A stretch of DNA of 64,000 bases. Origin: Gentiana macrophylla. Its lineage: Eukaryota; Streptophyta; Magnoliopsida; Gentianales; Gentianaceae. The stretch spans positions 113,889,845 through 113,953,844 of the forward strand of contig CM047805.1 in NCBI GenBank assembly GCA_026214975.1, read 5' to 3'. Shown here in pieces: positions 33,721 through 48,064 of this stretch (within the stretch, counting starts at the first letter, position 1; each line of letters starts with the position of its first letter). A model generated the notes under the pieces. That model did no database searches, was not told where the DNA came from, and worked only from the letters and a program-made list of their open reading frames with translations. A program made the position numbers and the translations under genes.

Positions 33721-34150
33721 GCTATGCAACCAAGAGGGAAATGTTATAGCATGCCTTACGAGAATGTATTTTGGCCCCGTCAAGTATGGATGGTTGTGCT
33801 AGCTTGGGAGGAGAGAGGGACCTTCTATAGTATCACCTCCTCTAAGGACTGGGTAAAGAAGAATTTGGAAAGAGAAACCCGATGGAAGTACCTCTTTCGA
33901 GACCTCTATTATGGAATTTGGTCATGATCCTGACGCAACTCGCCCTCCGGTTCATGTGTTAATATCATATATAGTTAAGCAAGCGAAGAACCCCGTCTCA
34001 CTGGGAATGGAAGAATAAGTAGCTTTGAGTTTGTAATTTTCTTTTGCTGTTTGTTAAGCTGTTTTTAAACTTTGTTTTACGTACTGCCTGCGTGCTTTCC
34101 CACGTTGATTTTGATAAATTGATCGTTTGCTAAAAAAATATAAAAAAATT
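33721..34150 (+). pseudogene. LINE 3' piece with A-rich tail (copy 2)
   Basis: Counterpart of 12732-13155, with QVWMVVLAWEERGTFYS and the same A-rich end. Small differences at its start (GAGGGAAATGTTATAGCATG against GAGAGGGAAACTGTTATGCATG) change the frame. Confidence 0.8.
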
Positions 34151-34973
34151 TGAGTGTCTGTTTTTGCTTCACTGTAACTTCCCCGTCTTCATAGCTCCGG
34201 CTGCGTCGTGTCGCCGGCGTCTGCTCCTTTGCTTTTGTTTTTCTTTTACCTTGCTATTCTGTTTTTCTCTTGTCTCTTGTATCCAAAAATCTGTCCGATC
34301 TGAGACATGAGTGTTTGTTTTTAGTTTTTCTTGAGGTCGGTGGCCGGCGGCTGTGCTACAGTGGTGAGGACAAGCTGGTGGTGGATAGGGCAATGCTTTT
34401 CTGCCCCAATTTTGATGTTCTTGCTTTGTTCGTAGGCTAAGATATAAGAAAAAACCATCTTTATGAGATCCGGCTCTTGCTGCCCCTCGGGTATTGACTG
34501 GTGCTTGTCGTCACTGTTTTAAGACCGGTGGTGCTCCTTCTCGCCTTTCCCCTATGGATTATTTCATCCTGTTCTGGCGGTGGACGCCGTTTCTTGGATC
34601 GTCGGAGGTAATTTCTCGGCTTCTTGTACCGTACGGTGGCGATGTGTGGCGGAATTAGCTGGAGTTTGTTTTGGAAATATTTCTGCAATATCGGTTTATT
34701 TTGGTTTGTGTATTGTGGCTTAGGTTTGGTTGTGTTTGTTTTGGCATGTGTTTGTCAGATGATAGGTTGATTTAGAGGATCAGTGTCTAAACGCCCTTAT
34801 CATTTGTAGAATATTTTTCTCTTCTGTTCATCATCTTCATTCTAATCTATTACTTTTGGCTTTGTTGTTATGTAGGCTTGTGCAGTGTATTGCAGGCTTG
34901 TTTTATGTCTTTGTTAGCTTTCTGTCAGGGTGGTGCTCCGGAGTTAACCGGTGTTGTTCGGCTGTGTGTTTGT
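34151..34973. other. Unassigned TG-rich stretch (copy 2)
   Basis: Duplicate of 13156-13985; no supported gene. Several positions with CTG here (for example CACTGTAAC and ATCTGTCCGATCTGAG) are altered in copy 1. Confidence 0.5.
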
Positions 34974-36686
34974 TGTTACTGCTAGGAGTAGTAGCACCGA
35001 TCGAGACACTCGATCTTTGCACAGCGGAAGCTTATGCAATTTACGATATGAAACATAACTAATTAATCCTACGATAAGGTTAGTAGATTTACCCAAACCG
35101 GAGAGAGATGATAAAATCAACCAAGGGGAGAAGCCGTGATCTTCCGGATTGTATCTCCAAGCGACGACTGGTGGACGTCGATCCTCGCCATAGAACCTCC
35201 TCGAATATGCACAAGAAAAACCCTAGGTTTTTCTTCTATTAATGACTAAAGCAAGAAACTAATTTTTCTTCCTTTTATTTTGGTTGTGGCACATTTAATC
35301 ATCTTATTGTGCTAGGAGGAACTCTCTTTATATAGGAAAATAACTAGTCAAGAGAGTTATCATTTTTACACACTAAAAAAACTTATTCCCATAAAGAAAA
35401 GATATTTTTGCTACAAAATAAGAGATAATTCCCAAAAATAAATCTCTTAATTTTTCCATTAATTATCCAACAAATAGATAATTAATTAATTACACATGTG
35501 ACATAATCTAGAAAAATTTATTTTCCTAATTTATCAGAAATGCATGCGCCACTTTTGACATTAATTCAATAGAAAATGTCTTTTCTATTTCATATATTAT
35601 TTACCAAATAAACAATATTGCATATTCATTAAATAGACCAACTATTTAATTTATTCTCGAGGTTCCATAAAACGAGAAAACACTCGCGTGTTAGGAGCCA
35701 ACCCGGAGACCATGGACCAATAATCAGTAGCTACAATAAAATTGAATAAAATATTCATCGAACATAATATTTCTACTCAACTCATTAATTCCGGAATTAT
35801 GCCACCGTAAACCGAAACTGAGCTCTATCGATTATATAACTTATTCTCAAAACGTCGAGTCGAGTCGATAAGTGTCCATTGATATAATCATTTCATATAA
35901 ACTAACCCTTCATAGACTATCCGTACTGAAGTAGGATTATTTCCGTAAACATTCTTCAACACATCTTATCCTTATTTACCATTAACCCACTAGTGATCAA
36001 TTATTTCATAACCAATACGAACTCCCGGGATTGATCAGTTTGTAGGATCAACAAATAAGGAGATTGTCTTTCTACTTCCCGCAGGAAGGAATGGATTCCA
36101 TATCTGTGAGACACACACTTCTCACTCATTCCAGAATAGTGCCAACGTGAAAGTGATTCGGACCGCGCCTCTTAGCGATCCTTAACGAACACATCAAACC
36201 CTATCCTGAAACCATTAGGAGTATGTAATCACTTCAGGATTAAGGTTAATCCATATATGATCATCTTGTGATTTAATAAGATTTCTCAATCGCGAATTAT
36301 ATGAGAAACACAGATTAAATCGGTCCAAAGTCTATATGACTCTCATCATATGTAAATGCCCCACTTAGACAACCAATGTCGACGGTCCGGATAAGACAGT
36401 CACACACCATAAAGTATTGCGGACGCATTAATGGTGGTTTAATCAAGAGACCCCATACTTTGATTAACTTCACCACGGACAAACATTTCAAGTGTATCAC
36501 CATAAACTTAATCCTCATGTGTGACACACACTATGTTATATGGCTACGTATGATACGACTTGGGGTTTTCAGTAGTGTATACTTACAGGCATGAAGCAAG
36601 TAATAATATGAGAATAAATTTGTCATTTATTAATTCTAAAAACAATTAAATAAATTGTCTTTCAGGCGCTACTTCCAGCAATTACA
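34974..36686 (-). mobile_element. Solo LTR (copy 2)
   Basis: Duplicate of 13986-15693. The end sequences TGTTACTGCTAGG and CAGCAATTACA give TG...CA boundaries that are blurred in copy 1. It is homologous in antisense to the LTRs of the 9.2-kb element. Confidence 0.65.
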
Positions 36687-38833
36687 GGCGTTAGTCTGGC
36701 TTTCTAATAAAACTTTCATCTTTTCAGAAATAAAAAAACCAGTGAATAAAAGACTTGTCAATGTTAATATGCCTTCAAGCAAGCTCAGCATTAACATTGA
36801 GAAAATTATTCAAAGTGATATTTTTTTTTTTTGAAAGATTCCAACTGATATTAGTTGCCTCGCAGAGAATTGTCAACTTTTTTTTTTTAGAGAAGTGTCA
36901 ACTTTTTGAAAAAAGAAAAAAAACTGACTTTAAAAAAATTTATAGGTTTTTGGTAGGAAGGACATATTTACTAATTAATCAGGCATGAAAGAAATTTAAA
37001 ATAAATCAGACAAAAACACTATAAACTTCCAACACTACCCTTTTGCAGTGGCGTGGAAAATCAACGCCACTCAATTCCGATTGCAAAGTGGCCGTGGAAC
37101 ATCAACGCCACTCTCAATTCGAGGTAACACCACCGCAACAACTCTTTTCTCCAACGATTTGATCCGTCCTTCAATCGTAAAAATCGGATCAAAAATCAAA
37201 TCAAATCCGTCGCCGCTTCACCGCTTCCACCCATCGTCCAACCGAGTCCAATTTCCGCCAATTTACGACATTTTCCGCCAATTAAGTGAAGGCTTCACAT
37301 ATGCTGCTGCTTATTCAATAGACTAGTCTTTTTTTTTTGGTTGGGTTCAATGCGGTAGAACTTGGATCCAAAACGAGCCAAGAGAATCTTGGCTAATCGG
37401 CAGTCTGCTTCTCGAAGGCGCGTCAGATTGCTGCAACAGCGGGAGAAAACATGAAGGCGTCGGCGAATCGTGGCCGGATTCCGGCAAGAAGGCATGCTCG
37501 GAAAAGTATGGAGAAGGTGCAACTACGGTACCGGAGAAGGTGACCAGAAAAGTAAAACATGAAAGAGGCGGCTGTTTTTTTTTTTTTTTTTTTTTTATAT
37601 TTTTTTTTAAGGTTAGGGTTTAGAAATTAGGGTTTGGGGAGGAGAAAGAGGGGTGACGGCTGTGCCGCCGGAGCTGAATGATCGAATTTGAACGATCGGA
37701 TTTGAACGCCGGAGAAGCAGAATGTAGTTTTTTTTTTTAATTTTTTGAAAAAGTTTAGGATTTGGGGTTGTTACTATTAATTTTTTAACGGCACTACATT
37801 TTTTAATGTAATTTTATCTATTTTATGGGTTGTTATTTCTTGTTTATTGCCGTTACTATATTTTACTTAGGTTATTATTTGTTTTTAGATCACATTACTT
37901 TTTCATTGGATGTTACGACATTTTACGGGATTGTTACTACTTGTTTTTAGACTGTTACTACTTTTCATTGCATGTTACGACATTTTATGGGCTGTTACTA
38001 CTTGTTTTTATACTGTTACGACTTTTAATTGCATGTTAAGACATTTTATGGGCTGTTACTACTTGTTTCTTGGCTGTTACCATTTGTTTTCTTGGCTGTT
38101 ACTACACTTTATCTAGCGTTACTACATGTTCAATGTGTAAAAGGGTATTTTTGTCCATTTATTATGAATCTGTCCTTTTTAATCACATAACATGGAGTAA
38201 CGTCCTTCTGGACCCATTTATGATTTTTTTTGCCTCTCTGGTCCCTTCCCCCAAAAGAATTATTTCACAAAAAGTATTTATTTAAAAAACCAATATATTA
38301 TTTGATGCATTTTTTTTCAAACATATCTCCACATAACATCTCATATTTGTAGGTTAATTTAATATTTCAAAAGAAAAAAATTATTATGTGATAGAAGTAT
38401 ATGTCAATTATTAATCAAAATACAACGCAAGAGTAAGGATTTGAGTTGCCAGAAATTGGGTCATGGAGTCGGTGGGAGGGTGATGTGTGCATCAATAATT
38501 ATCCCTAATTATTTGAATAATGGAAAAATTAGGGATAAATCCACATTTCCTCTCTTAATTAAGTTTTGATCCACATTTTTTTATAGTTGTAATAAGGAAA
38601 AAATAATTCTATTTGGACTAAATTACCCTTAGTATTGCATCCGCATATCTTCTTAAATTACAGATGCCGCTGCCCACTCCAATCCTTCACCATCGAAGAT
38701 GTACAATGGGTCTCCCGCTCTTCTTGCATAGTTGCATTTAATCCCCCAAGACTGCTTCGTCTTGGTTCTTCTCCGATGTCGGTTCTGCATTCTCCGCCGC
38801 TTTCACCACCGTCTGATTCTCCGACGTCGGTTC
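36687..38833. other. Non-coding stretch with T-run and minisatellite (copy 2)
   Basis: Duplicate of 15694-17833. It has a T run interrupted by TATA (about 37574-37608) and the TTACTAC minisatellite at about 37835-38130. No gene supported. Confidence 0.5.
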
Positions 38834-40612
38834 TGTTGGGTGTAGTGCCCGAAAGACAATTATGTAATTGTTTTAGGACATAATTAATAATTCATCTTAT
38901 TAAATGCATGTATGCTTATAATTAAGACACTACCGAAAACCCTATATACCTCGTTTATGTAATCATATAACTCAGTGTATGGCTATACACAAGAGGATTG
39001 AGTTAGTGAGATGTACTTAAAATTAACTTAGTCCGTAGCGTTTATTAAACTGAGTACGGGTCTCCTGATTAATTTGCTATTAATGCACCTGAACACTTTA
39101 CAAAGATTGTGACGGTCTTATCCGGATCGGTAATAGAGGTACCTGGTGAGGCATTTATATATGATGATAATCATATAGAAATTTGGACCGATTTGATTTG
39201 AGTTCTAGATATAATTCCGTGATCGAGAAGTCTTATCGAATCACAAGATGATCATATATGGATTAATCTTAATCTCGAGGTGACTGCTGCATTTACGCTG
39301 CTTAGACTAGGGTAGAGTTTGATGTGTTAGTAAGGATCACCGTAGTATGTGGTCCAACACTTCTCGCTGGCTCTATTCTAGAATGAGTGAGTAGTTTGTG
39401 TTATCATAGATATGGAATCCATTCCTTCCTCGGGAAGAGATGCAGACGATTCCTTATTTGTTAATCCCAGAAAGCGATCGATGGGCCCGGTTCATACTAT
39501 ATTAGTGGTGAACTAATTGATCACTAGGGGTTAATGGTAAATAAGGATAATATGCTTCGAGAAGGGTTTTACGGAGATATCCCGAATCGAAGTGAGCAAT
39601 CTATGGAGGATTTATCCGTATGTAATGATTATATCGGTGGACGCTTATCAACTCATAGTTGAGTATAAGTTATCTCAGATTCGGCAGAGTTCGAGCCGGG
39701 TTTATCTTTGGTGTAATCCCGGAATTAATAGATTGAATATTATTGTTCGGTCGATGGATAATATTATTTAATTTATTGTAAGCATCGAATACGGGTCCAT
39801 GGTCCCCGACGTGGCTCCTAACACAAGCATATGTTTTCTCGTCGTTTCACTCAATTATAATTAAATAGTTGGATTGACTATTTAATTGATATGTGGATTA
39901 ATTGTTTAGTTGGACTAGATAATTAAATACACGGAAAAGAAATTTTCGTGGACTCGCCCAATGTGTCAAAAATGCGTGTGGACCTTAATTAAATTAAGGG
40001 GGGCGATATTGTTGTTAATTAATTGTCAAGGAATTAGTTTTCTTGGATAATTATTTAATATGGGATTAAATTATTTATGTGTTAAATAATTTAAGGAAAA
40101 GAAAATCTTTTGTATATCCTAAATTATTTTAGGAATATTTTAGATTTATCTTTTAAGAAAAATGGATTATTGTAATTGATTTTGTATTTAATCATCGGGC
40201 TTAAGTTTTACTCTCCTATATAAAAGAGTTCTCCTAAGCCTTCTCGACACACTTATTTTCAAATAATTGGGAGTGTTATAGCTTAGAGATTTCGGCAATA
40301 ATACTTGGGTTTCGAGTTGGGATAATCCTCGGGATTATTCTCGTAGCATATCGAGGAGGTTCAAGGCTTGAAACACCATCCACCTTGTGGTGCTTGGAGA
40401 CACACGTTGGAAGACCGTGGCTTCTCATCTAGCTTGGATCTAGGATTGAAGATTGTTCTTGGAGTTTATTCACCATAAATCGGTAAGCAATCTAACCCCT
40501 AAATGAGGTTAGATCTATTTATTTTATGTATTTTGGTTGACTGGATCTAGATCTATACTATTCCGCTGCGTAATCGGGTGGATCTTGATCCATCCGACGA
40601 TATTACATCCTA
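38834..40612 (+). repeat. 5' LTR of the 9.2-kb element (copy 2)
   Basis: Starts TGTTGGGTGTAG. Differs from copy 1 mainly by clustered small changes at CTG/CAG and CCGG sites. Confidence 0.85.
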
Positions 40613-40616
40613 CTAG

Positions 40617-40628
40617 TGGTATCAGAGC
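40617..40628 (+). other. Primer-binding site (copy 2), perfect
   Basis: TGGTATCAGAGC, the canonical initiator-Met tRNA-type site. Confidence 0.9.
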
Positions 40629-43006
40629 TTTTGATCTAGCAATCAAAGTATGTAAATTTTAGATCTAAGGAGTGGAATAGCATGTATAGATTGCTTTATT
40701 TTCTTTTTTTTATGAATCGAATTTATCATGATTGTATGCTTGTGATTGTCGTGGTTGAAGAGATGGATTGGGGTTGGTATTGTTTACTCGTTAGATCAAT
40801 TGTTAACTCATATAAATTCGTTTATATGAGTATAGGAGATTTTGTAATTTTAATTTCCTAGAAGTAGATATGTTTTGTTGCTGTTCCATTTTTTTTATTT
40901 ATTCCTAGAGATTGAGCCGTTGAAACAACAATCCCTCCGGTCAGAATGAAGAATAAAAGTTGAACTACATGCCCTAAAAATTTCGTGACGATCAGAGTCG
41001 ATCTCAATGTCCAATCGCAGCTATACAGTTGCTACTGTAACAGAAAAGCACATCAGGCATTAAAACCCTAGCTGTGAGTTCGTCGATTTTCTGGAAGAGT
41101 TTGGAACGTCAAAACGAAGATCTGACCGTTCAGATCGATTACCATGGAGTTATGAACAAACCCTAAAAATTTTAGGTCGATCGGGTTTTGTCATGATGCC
41201 CGATCGGCCCCGGGAAGACACTGCAGAGCCGCAGTTATAAACAAATGCAGCAGTTAGATCGGAGGATTTCTGGAAAAAATTGGATCGTTGAAACGAAGAT
41301 CCAACCGCTCGTGATCAAGTAGGAGGAGTGAAAAATAGGTCCATAAAGTTCCGTGACGATCAACGTTTGTTTGGATGTCCGATCATCGATACAACGCAGC
41401 AGCAGCAGATTAGAAAATAGTAAACCCTAGTTAGGGTTTGTGTTTTTTATAATAGGTTAGATATGGGGGTACCAACGATCCATCTCGGTGTTTATTTTTC
41501 CGTTATTTTTTTTCGTGTATGATCGAAAATTGTGTGATATAACCGGAAAATTGCCATGACATGCATCATATCATGATTCCACCCAATGCATACATGTAGC
41601 TAGTTTATTTCGATTAAATTAGGCATGTATAACTCGTGATAATTAGTTTAAAGGCTTATTTAATTAATATGTGGTAGTTAATAAATAAGTAACTAATTAT
41701 AAAAACCGAGGAACCGGTTTTGTCAATCGTTACGATTTAGTGATGGATTCTCGTGAATCCCACTTAGATAAATCGTTGAGCTTTTCGGTGATGGCTTCTC
41801 GGTGAACCCACCTAAACAGTAAAACTAGATTACGCCTGGGTGACAATTTAGAAATCGGAGAATCTTAGTACATGGGTTCGAAATGGTCTAACCATGGTTG
41901 GGCGAGTTCAACAGAGCTTCGCTCAATCGACTTCTCCACGTGTGATGTACGTTACGATGAGTTCGACAAGACTTAGCATAGCCGATAAACCTTCGGCTAA
42001 ACGGGCTTCTCTTGCTGGATTGGCTCGAATCGTCACATATGTTCCAACGAATAAGACGGCGTGAGGCTTGCCTACATGACCTAATTCTGTTTGGAGTACT
42101 TTGATTTATTGTTTCTTATTGTCATGGCCGAAACTATAATTAGTAAACCCACCACTTTTTTTCTCAAATATTGAGTGGGAGCGGGGAAGGCGACAACCAA
42201 CCCCACGGCCTCTACTATAGGTGCAAGCAGGTGAGAGAAGGGTGACGCCTCGAGCCGCTTTGATTTCGGCCCCATGCGGATGGTGTTCACCTCTATCAAA
42301 ATTCAAGGCTTGGTCTCCGAAAGGATAGGATTTTGGGTACTCGTTGAGTCACTGACCGACCCTAAGACGGCATACTCGGGGCGTACTTTGAGATCTGATA
42401 TAGTAGGTCACACTCTTTATGGATATTTTCGAAATATCTAGGCTAGAAAAGGAAGGTAATCAATGATTAAGGTCCGGGATGTCTGATTCCCGTGAGATGT
42501 TCGACTCTCGAAGCTTAATCATGGAGAGAGATTGTCTCAGTTTAACCGTCACCTCTTTGACCTACCCTACGGCGGCATTGAGGTGCGAGGTTAAATCCTT
42601 GGAATGGTAGGATAAACTTTTTTATAATTTATTATTCCTAAAATAAATCTAGTAGTGAAATATTTATTTTTGAATTTAACTTTCTGTCATTTTGTTTACA
42701 ACTAATTTTCTAGGCTACTAAATCATTAGTAATATGACTTCATTAAAAATGTGGAAAGTAACAAGTTCGTTGTAAATTATCAAACAATGCATTTACTTTT
42801 TCGAAGAGATTTATTCTCTTGAGCCTTTAAATTTTAAGTGACATAGTATAGGTATGCCACGGGTGTCACTCGTCTTTGAACGAGACAACCATACTTAGTT
42901 TACAAAATATGATATAGACTATCGATAAAATTCATTTAGTGAATTTTAAAAGTGTAATTACACAAAAATTTCTAAATTGAAAATTGAAAAATCATATACA
43001 TAAGGC

Positions 43007-43380
43007 GTTGCTAGTTAGACGGTATTTGGAACCGATAAACTAGTGGGAGCCTTAGTCTTATGATTTGTTGTTTTTCTGAATCATTAGAAATGTGTAATGG
43101 ACTGCACAAGAGTTTTTCCATTCTTTGGAAAAACAAGAATAAAGCGTTACTAGTTAGACAGTATTTGGAACTGATAAACTAGTGGGAGCTTAGTTCTGGA
43201 GATTTTATAATCTTTGAAACATCATGAACACATCATTGCTAGTTAGACAGTATTTGGAACTGATAAACTAGTGGGAGCTTAGTTCTAGGTGATGTTCTAA
43301 TCTTTGAAAATCATGAATACAAAGTGTTGCTAGTTAGACGGTATTTGGAACCGATAAACTAGTGGGAGCTTTGGTCTTAT
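43007..43380 (+). repeat. Tandem units TTGCTAGTTAGAC...CTAGTGGGAGC (copy 2)
   Basis: Duplicate of 22011-22385. Here the second unit reads GACAGTATTTGGAACTGATAAAC where copy 1 has GACAAGATTTGGGCCCGATAAAC. Confidence 0.85.
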
Positions 43381-46284
43381 GATTTGACGATTAGAAAAAT
43401 CGATAGTCCAAGCAAGTAACACTGAACATCGTACAGTTCAAGGGTAGTGTCTACTCAAACGAACTGCTAGTTCAAGACTGTTTCCATCTAAGAAAAGTCG
43501 AGAATGGGAAAGAATGTTTATACGTGTTAGTCATCTAAACTAAGTAGTTTTAAGGCTAAACCGTAAAATTAATCAATTGGAAATTAGCGATAAGAAAGTG
43601 ATTTGGATCATTGACCAATGCATCCTTAGCAATCTTCAAAGCTAAGTTCTTTGCAAGAACTAGGTAGCTTTGCATTAAACGATAAATAAAATAGACAACG
43701 GACGCTTATTTCGAGATAGATTAGTGGGAGTGATATAAGGAAATGAGTCTCGGATTCAATTCTTGAGTATCACGTAAAATTCATTTTCTTTTGGATTCGC
43801 TGGAACGAACGTATTCATTTTCAATAGGATAATTTGTTTGTCTTATTGACGATAAGTATAACCTTCGTAGCACGAACCCAAGACTCGGACTTTTGTTTGA
43901 TAAAGTCAGAACCACTAAGAAAAGCTGAATAGGTATATGTAAAACATCTTAAACTATATAAACGCAAATGGTGTCCGTATTTTGATAAACGCTTCTTTTT
44001 ATTCTATTAATTAGTGCATATTCCCTAAAGACAAGATCTGAAGACTGACTTAGGGTGATTCCTATCTCCCAGTCACATGAACACTGTCTCAAAGGAACAA
44101 TGACTAAGTTTCCTTTCAATCGGGAAAGGGTAATAGATTTAAAGAAGTTACATAGCTTGTTCATATCGACCTTCGGGGTCATATGAAAGATACAAGCTAG
44201 CGGGAGCTTCTGAGTAGTGACATGTTGTCTGATAACTACTCGAAACTCCGGTAAGTTTATCCAAAATATTTGGAGGAATCTCTAATTTCACCAGAGATAG
44301 AGTATTCCATGCTCAGAAATAGGCTATTGCGTAGTCTTTGGGACTGATGCTCGGCCTGCCTCCCTGTGGAATGTTTTCACTAAAGGATACACCAAAAATT
44401 TGCCTTACATAGTTATTGATGTGCTACAATACGCTGCTGAACTCATTTAAGATATTGGTTGCAAAATAACGGTTTACGTTGTAATAAAAAACCGAGAAGT
44501 CTACCAAAAAGATGCCTACGCATTTGTGGATAAGGAGTGAATTTGGCTCACCCCACTACTGTAAATAGAGGCATTTAGCACCGAGTGCTTGAAGGTTGGA
44601 CTGGAAATTTTACGAGCATGTTTAGAGCGTGAAATATCTTAAAGCATTGAGTAAAGGTTGGTTATAAAACTCGTAAAATCAGAGCATGACGGTTATACTG
44701 TCAAACTCGGTCTGATAGAGTCTATAAATAACAACTTTAGATCTTGAAATATTTGTACTCAAGATGTTACTAACTGATTTGTTCGGTCCACATCCAACAC
44801 CGGCAGTTGGTGATAACACTAATAAAAACTACTAAACTAGATCAGTATATCAATCCACCCCGAACGCAGTGGGAGTATGGTTTGTCCAATACCTAGTGCA
44901 GGACCTTACGGTCTATATGGTAGATTGATGACCTATAGTCCTTCGTGGGCTGTGTAGGATCCTAATCATAGAGGTTGGTTTAAAAGCCATAACCTTGTGA
45001 ATAGAGTTTGATACTCCAGTTCTATTGAAACTCTTGTAGATCCACCTGAGTATCTCAGGCCCCGTGGGAGTAATTGGAACTACACGGAGAAGAGTCAAAT
45101 GAATAGGAAAGTTTAATTTTCAATGCAAAGCTGAGTAATTTAGGGGTGATTCCCTAAAAGGTATAGAGTTAACCAGACCGTAATCTCTTTCACCACTCAG
45201 TCTTGCTTGATTTCGTCAGAAAGTGGGAAATATGGGTGATTCCCTAAGACTTCCTTGCCGAACAACGGAATCTGAATTCATTCAGAACATAAGGGTTTTA
45301 GCTAAGAACAAATAACAGATTCGTTACAAAGCAGAAAATAGGGGTGATTCCCTGAGACCTTTTTGCGAGACGAACAGTATCTTAATTTATTCAGATAGAA
45401 CCTTTGGTAGGTTACCTGCCACAGCTTATATCCTTCAGGGATTAAAGCAAACATCTAGGTCATTTCAAAGTCATATATTTTAATATGTGGACTTGACCAG
45501 AATATTGATAAGTCATTCGTAGACTGGGCATCAATATTAGTAAAGTAGTATGTAGATTAGTGTTTATGAATGGTAACACTAAAACAGTTGGAAGCAACAT
45601 GGGTGTGTTATCTGAAGTCAGAGTCTCACATGCCATCGGGATTCATTCTAAAGGATTTGATTCGCTCAAATTCACGAGAATCGATCATTGGCAATCCCAT
45701 CCATTCAATCAAGTTAAGACATTCTTGCCTTTATGCAAAGATTAACGATGTAGTCTACCCTACTCTCTCAGAATGCTTGTCTAAACCTGCAGATGAATAC
45801 TAAATGGGATGTTTAGTGAATCCTCAAGTCTCTTCGGGAGAATGAGGAATAATATGCTAGTATATTCAGGTGCAAACTAGAATATAAGTGGTGACACTGA
45901 TTCTGACTTTAAGTCAGATTGAGGATGATCGTTAAGTCAATCTCGTCCTCAGTGTTGAATCAAAGGCATATTGAAATCGTACCACCGGATTAGATGGAAA
46001 GGCGACGTTTCGATCCCAAAGATTGACTCAAGCCACCAACCTACATGATCAGTGTACCAAGTCACAAGGTGTTCGGATTCTAAGTACGCGCCTGGTCACC
46101 GACCTACCTACGGCGCACACTCCGGTCGTGCTTGGAAGGATGAATTACTAAGATGCGCCGAGGGTACAGATTAGAGGGATACTTCTCGCTTGTTTTGAGC
46201 AAGTGGGAGAATGTTGTAGATATAGATAAATAAGGGTGTGCTCTAAAACAATTAATCCACTTGCCTTTCGTGCAAGTGGGAGAT

Positions 46285-48064
46285 TGTTGGGTGTAGTGCC
46301 CGAATGACAATTATGTAATGTTTTTAGGACAAAATTAATAATTCATCTTATTATATGCATGTATGCTTATAATTAAGACACTTCTGAAAACCCTAAGTAC
46401 CTCGTTTATGTAATCACATAACTCAGTGTATTGCTATACACAAGAGGATTGAGTTAGTGAGATGTACTTAAAATTAACTTAGTCCTTAGCGCTTATTAAC
46501 TGAGCAATGGTCTCATGATTAATTTGCTATTAATGCGCCTGAACACTTTACAAAGGTGACAATCTTATCCGGACTGTCGGTAATAGGGTACCTAGTGGGG
46601 CATTTATATATGATGATAATCATATAGGGATGGACCGATTTGATTTGAGTTCTAGATATAATTCCGTGATCGAAGTCTTATCGAATCACAAGATGATCAT
46701 ATATGTATTAATCTTAATCCCGAGGTGATCACGCATAACCCGCTTAGACTAGGGTAGAGTTTGATGTGTTAGTAAGGATCACAGTAGTATGTGGTCCAAC
46801 ACTTCTCGTTGGCTCTATTCTAGAATGAGTGAGTAGTCCGTGTTATCACATATATGGAATCCATTCCTTCCTCGTGAAGTAGACATGATGATTCCCTTAT
46901 TTGTTAATCCTATAAAATGATCGATGGGCCCGGTTCATACTATATTAGTGGTGAACTAATTGATCACAAGGGGGTTAATGGTAAATAAGGATAATATGCT
47001 TCGAGAAGGGTTTACAGAGATATCCCGAATCGAAGTGAACAGTCTATGGAGGATTTATCCGTATGTAATGATTATATCAGTGGACGCTTATCAACTCATA
47101 GTTGAGTATAAGTTATTTGTATTCGGCAGAGTTCAGTTTCGGGTTTATGGTGGTGTAATCCCAGAAGTAATAGATTGAATATTATTGTTCGGTCTGATGG
47201 ATAATATTATTTAATTTATTGTAGCTACTGAATATGGGTCCATGGTCCCGACGTGGCTCCTAACATAGCATATGTTTTCTTGTCGTTTCACCTCAATTAT
47301 AAATTAAATAGTTGGATTGGACTATTTAATTGATATGTGGATTAATTGTTTAGTTGGACTAGATAACTAAATACATGGAAAATAAATTTTTCGTGGTCTC
47401 GCCCAATGTGTCAAAAATGCGTGTGGACCTTAATTAAATTAAGGAGGGCGCATATTGTTGTTAATTAATTGTCAAGGAATTAGTTTTCTTGGATAATTAT
47501 TTAACATGTGATTAAATTATTTATGTGTTAAATAATTTAAGGAAAAGAAAATCTTTTGTATATCCTAAATTAATTTAGGAATATTTTAGATTTATCATTT
47601 TAAGGAAAATGGATTATTGTAATTGATTTTGTATTTAATCCTTTGGGGGCTTAAGTTTTACTCTCCTATATAAAGAGAGTTCTCCCAAGCCTTATTGACA
47701 CACTTATTTTCAAAATAATTGGGAGTGTTATAGCTTAGAGATTTTGGCAATAATACTAGGGTTTCGAGTTGGGATAATCCTCGGGATTATTCCGGTAGCA
47801 TATCGAGGAGGTCCGGCGGCTTGAAACACCATCCACCTGGTGGTGCTTGGAGACCCACGTTGGAAGACTGTGGCTTCTCATCTAGCTTGGATCTAGGATT
47901 GAAGATTATTCTTGGAGTTTATTCACCATAAACTGGTAAGCAATCTAACCCCTCGTGAGGTTAGATCTATTTATTTTATGTATTTTGGTTGGACTGGATC
48001 TAGATCTATACTATTCCGCAGCGTAATCGGGTGGATCTTGATCCATCTGACGATATTACATCCT
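46285..48064 (+). repeat. 3' LTR of the 9.2-kb element (copy 2)
   Basis: Starts TGTTGGGTGTAG after AAGTGGGAGAT; ends ATTACATCCTA. Confidence 0.85.

Larger units (their letters stand above)
38834..48064 (+). mobile_element. Large LTR element without gag-pol (LARD-like), copy 2
   Basis: Duplicate of 17834-27080. LTRs are 38834-40612 and 46285-48064. The primer site at 40617-40628 is a perfect TGGTATCAGAGC. The purine tract precedes 46285. The interior tandem array is at 43007-43380. As in copy 1 no gag, RT or integrase motif is visible. Confidence 0.8.
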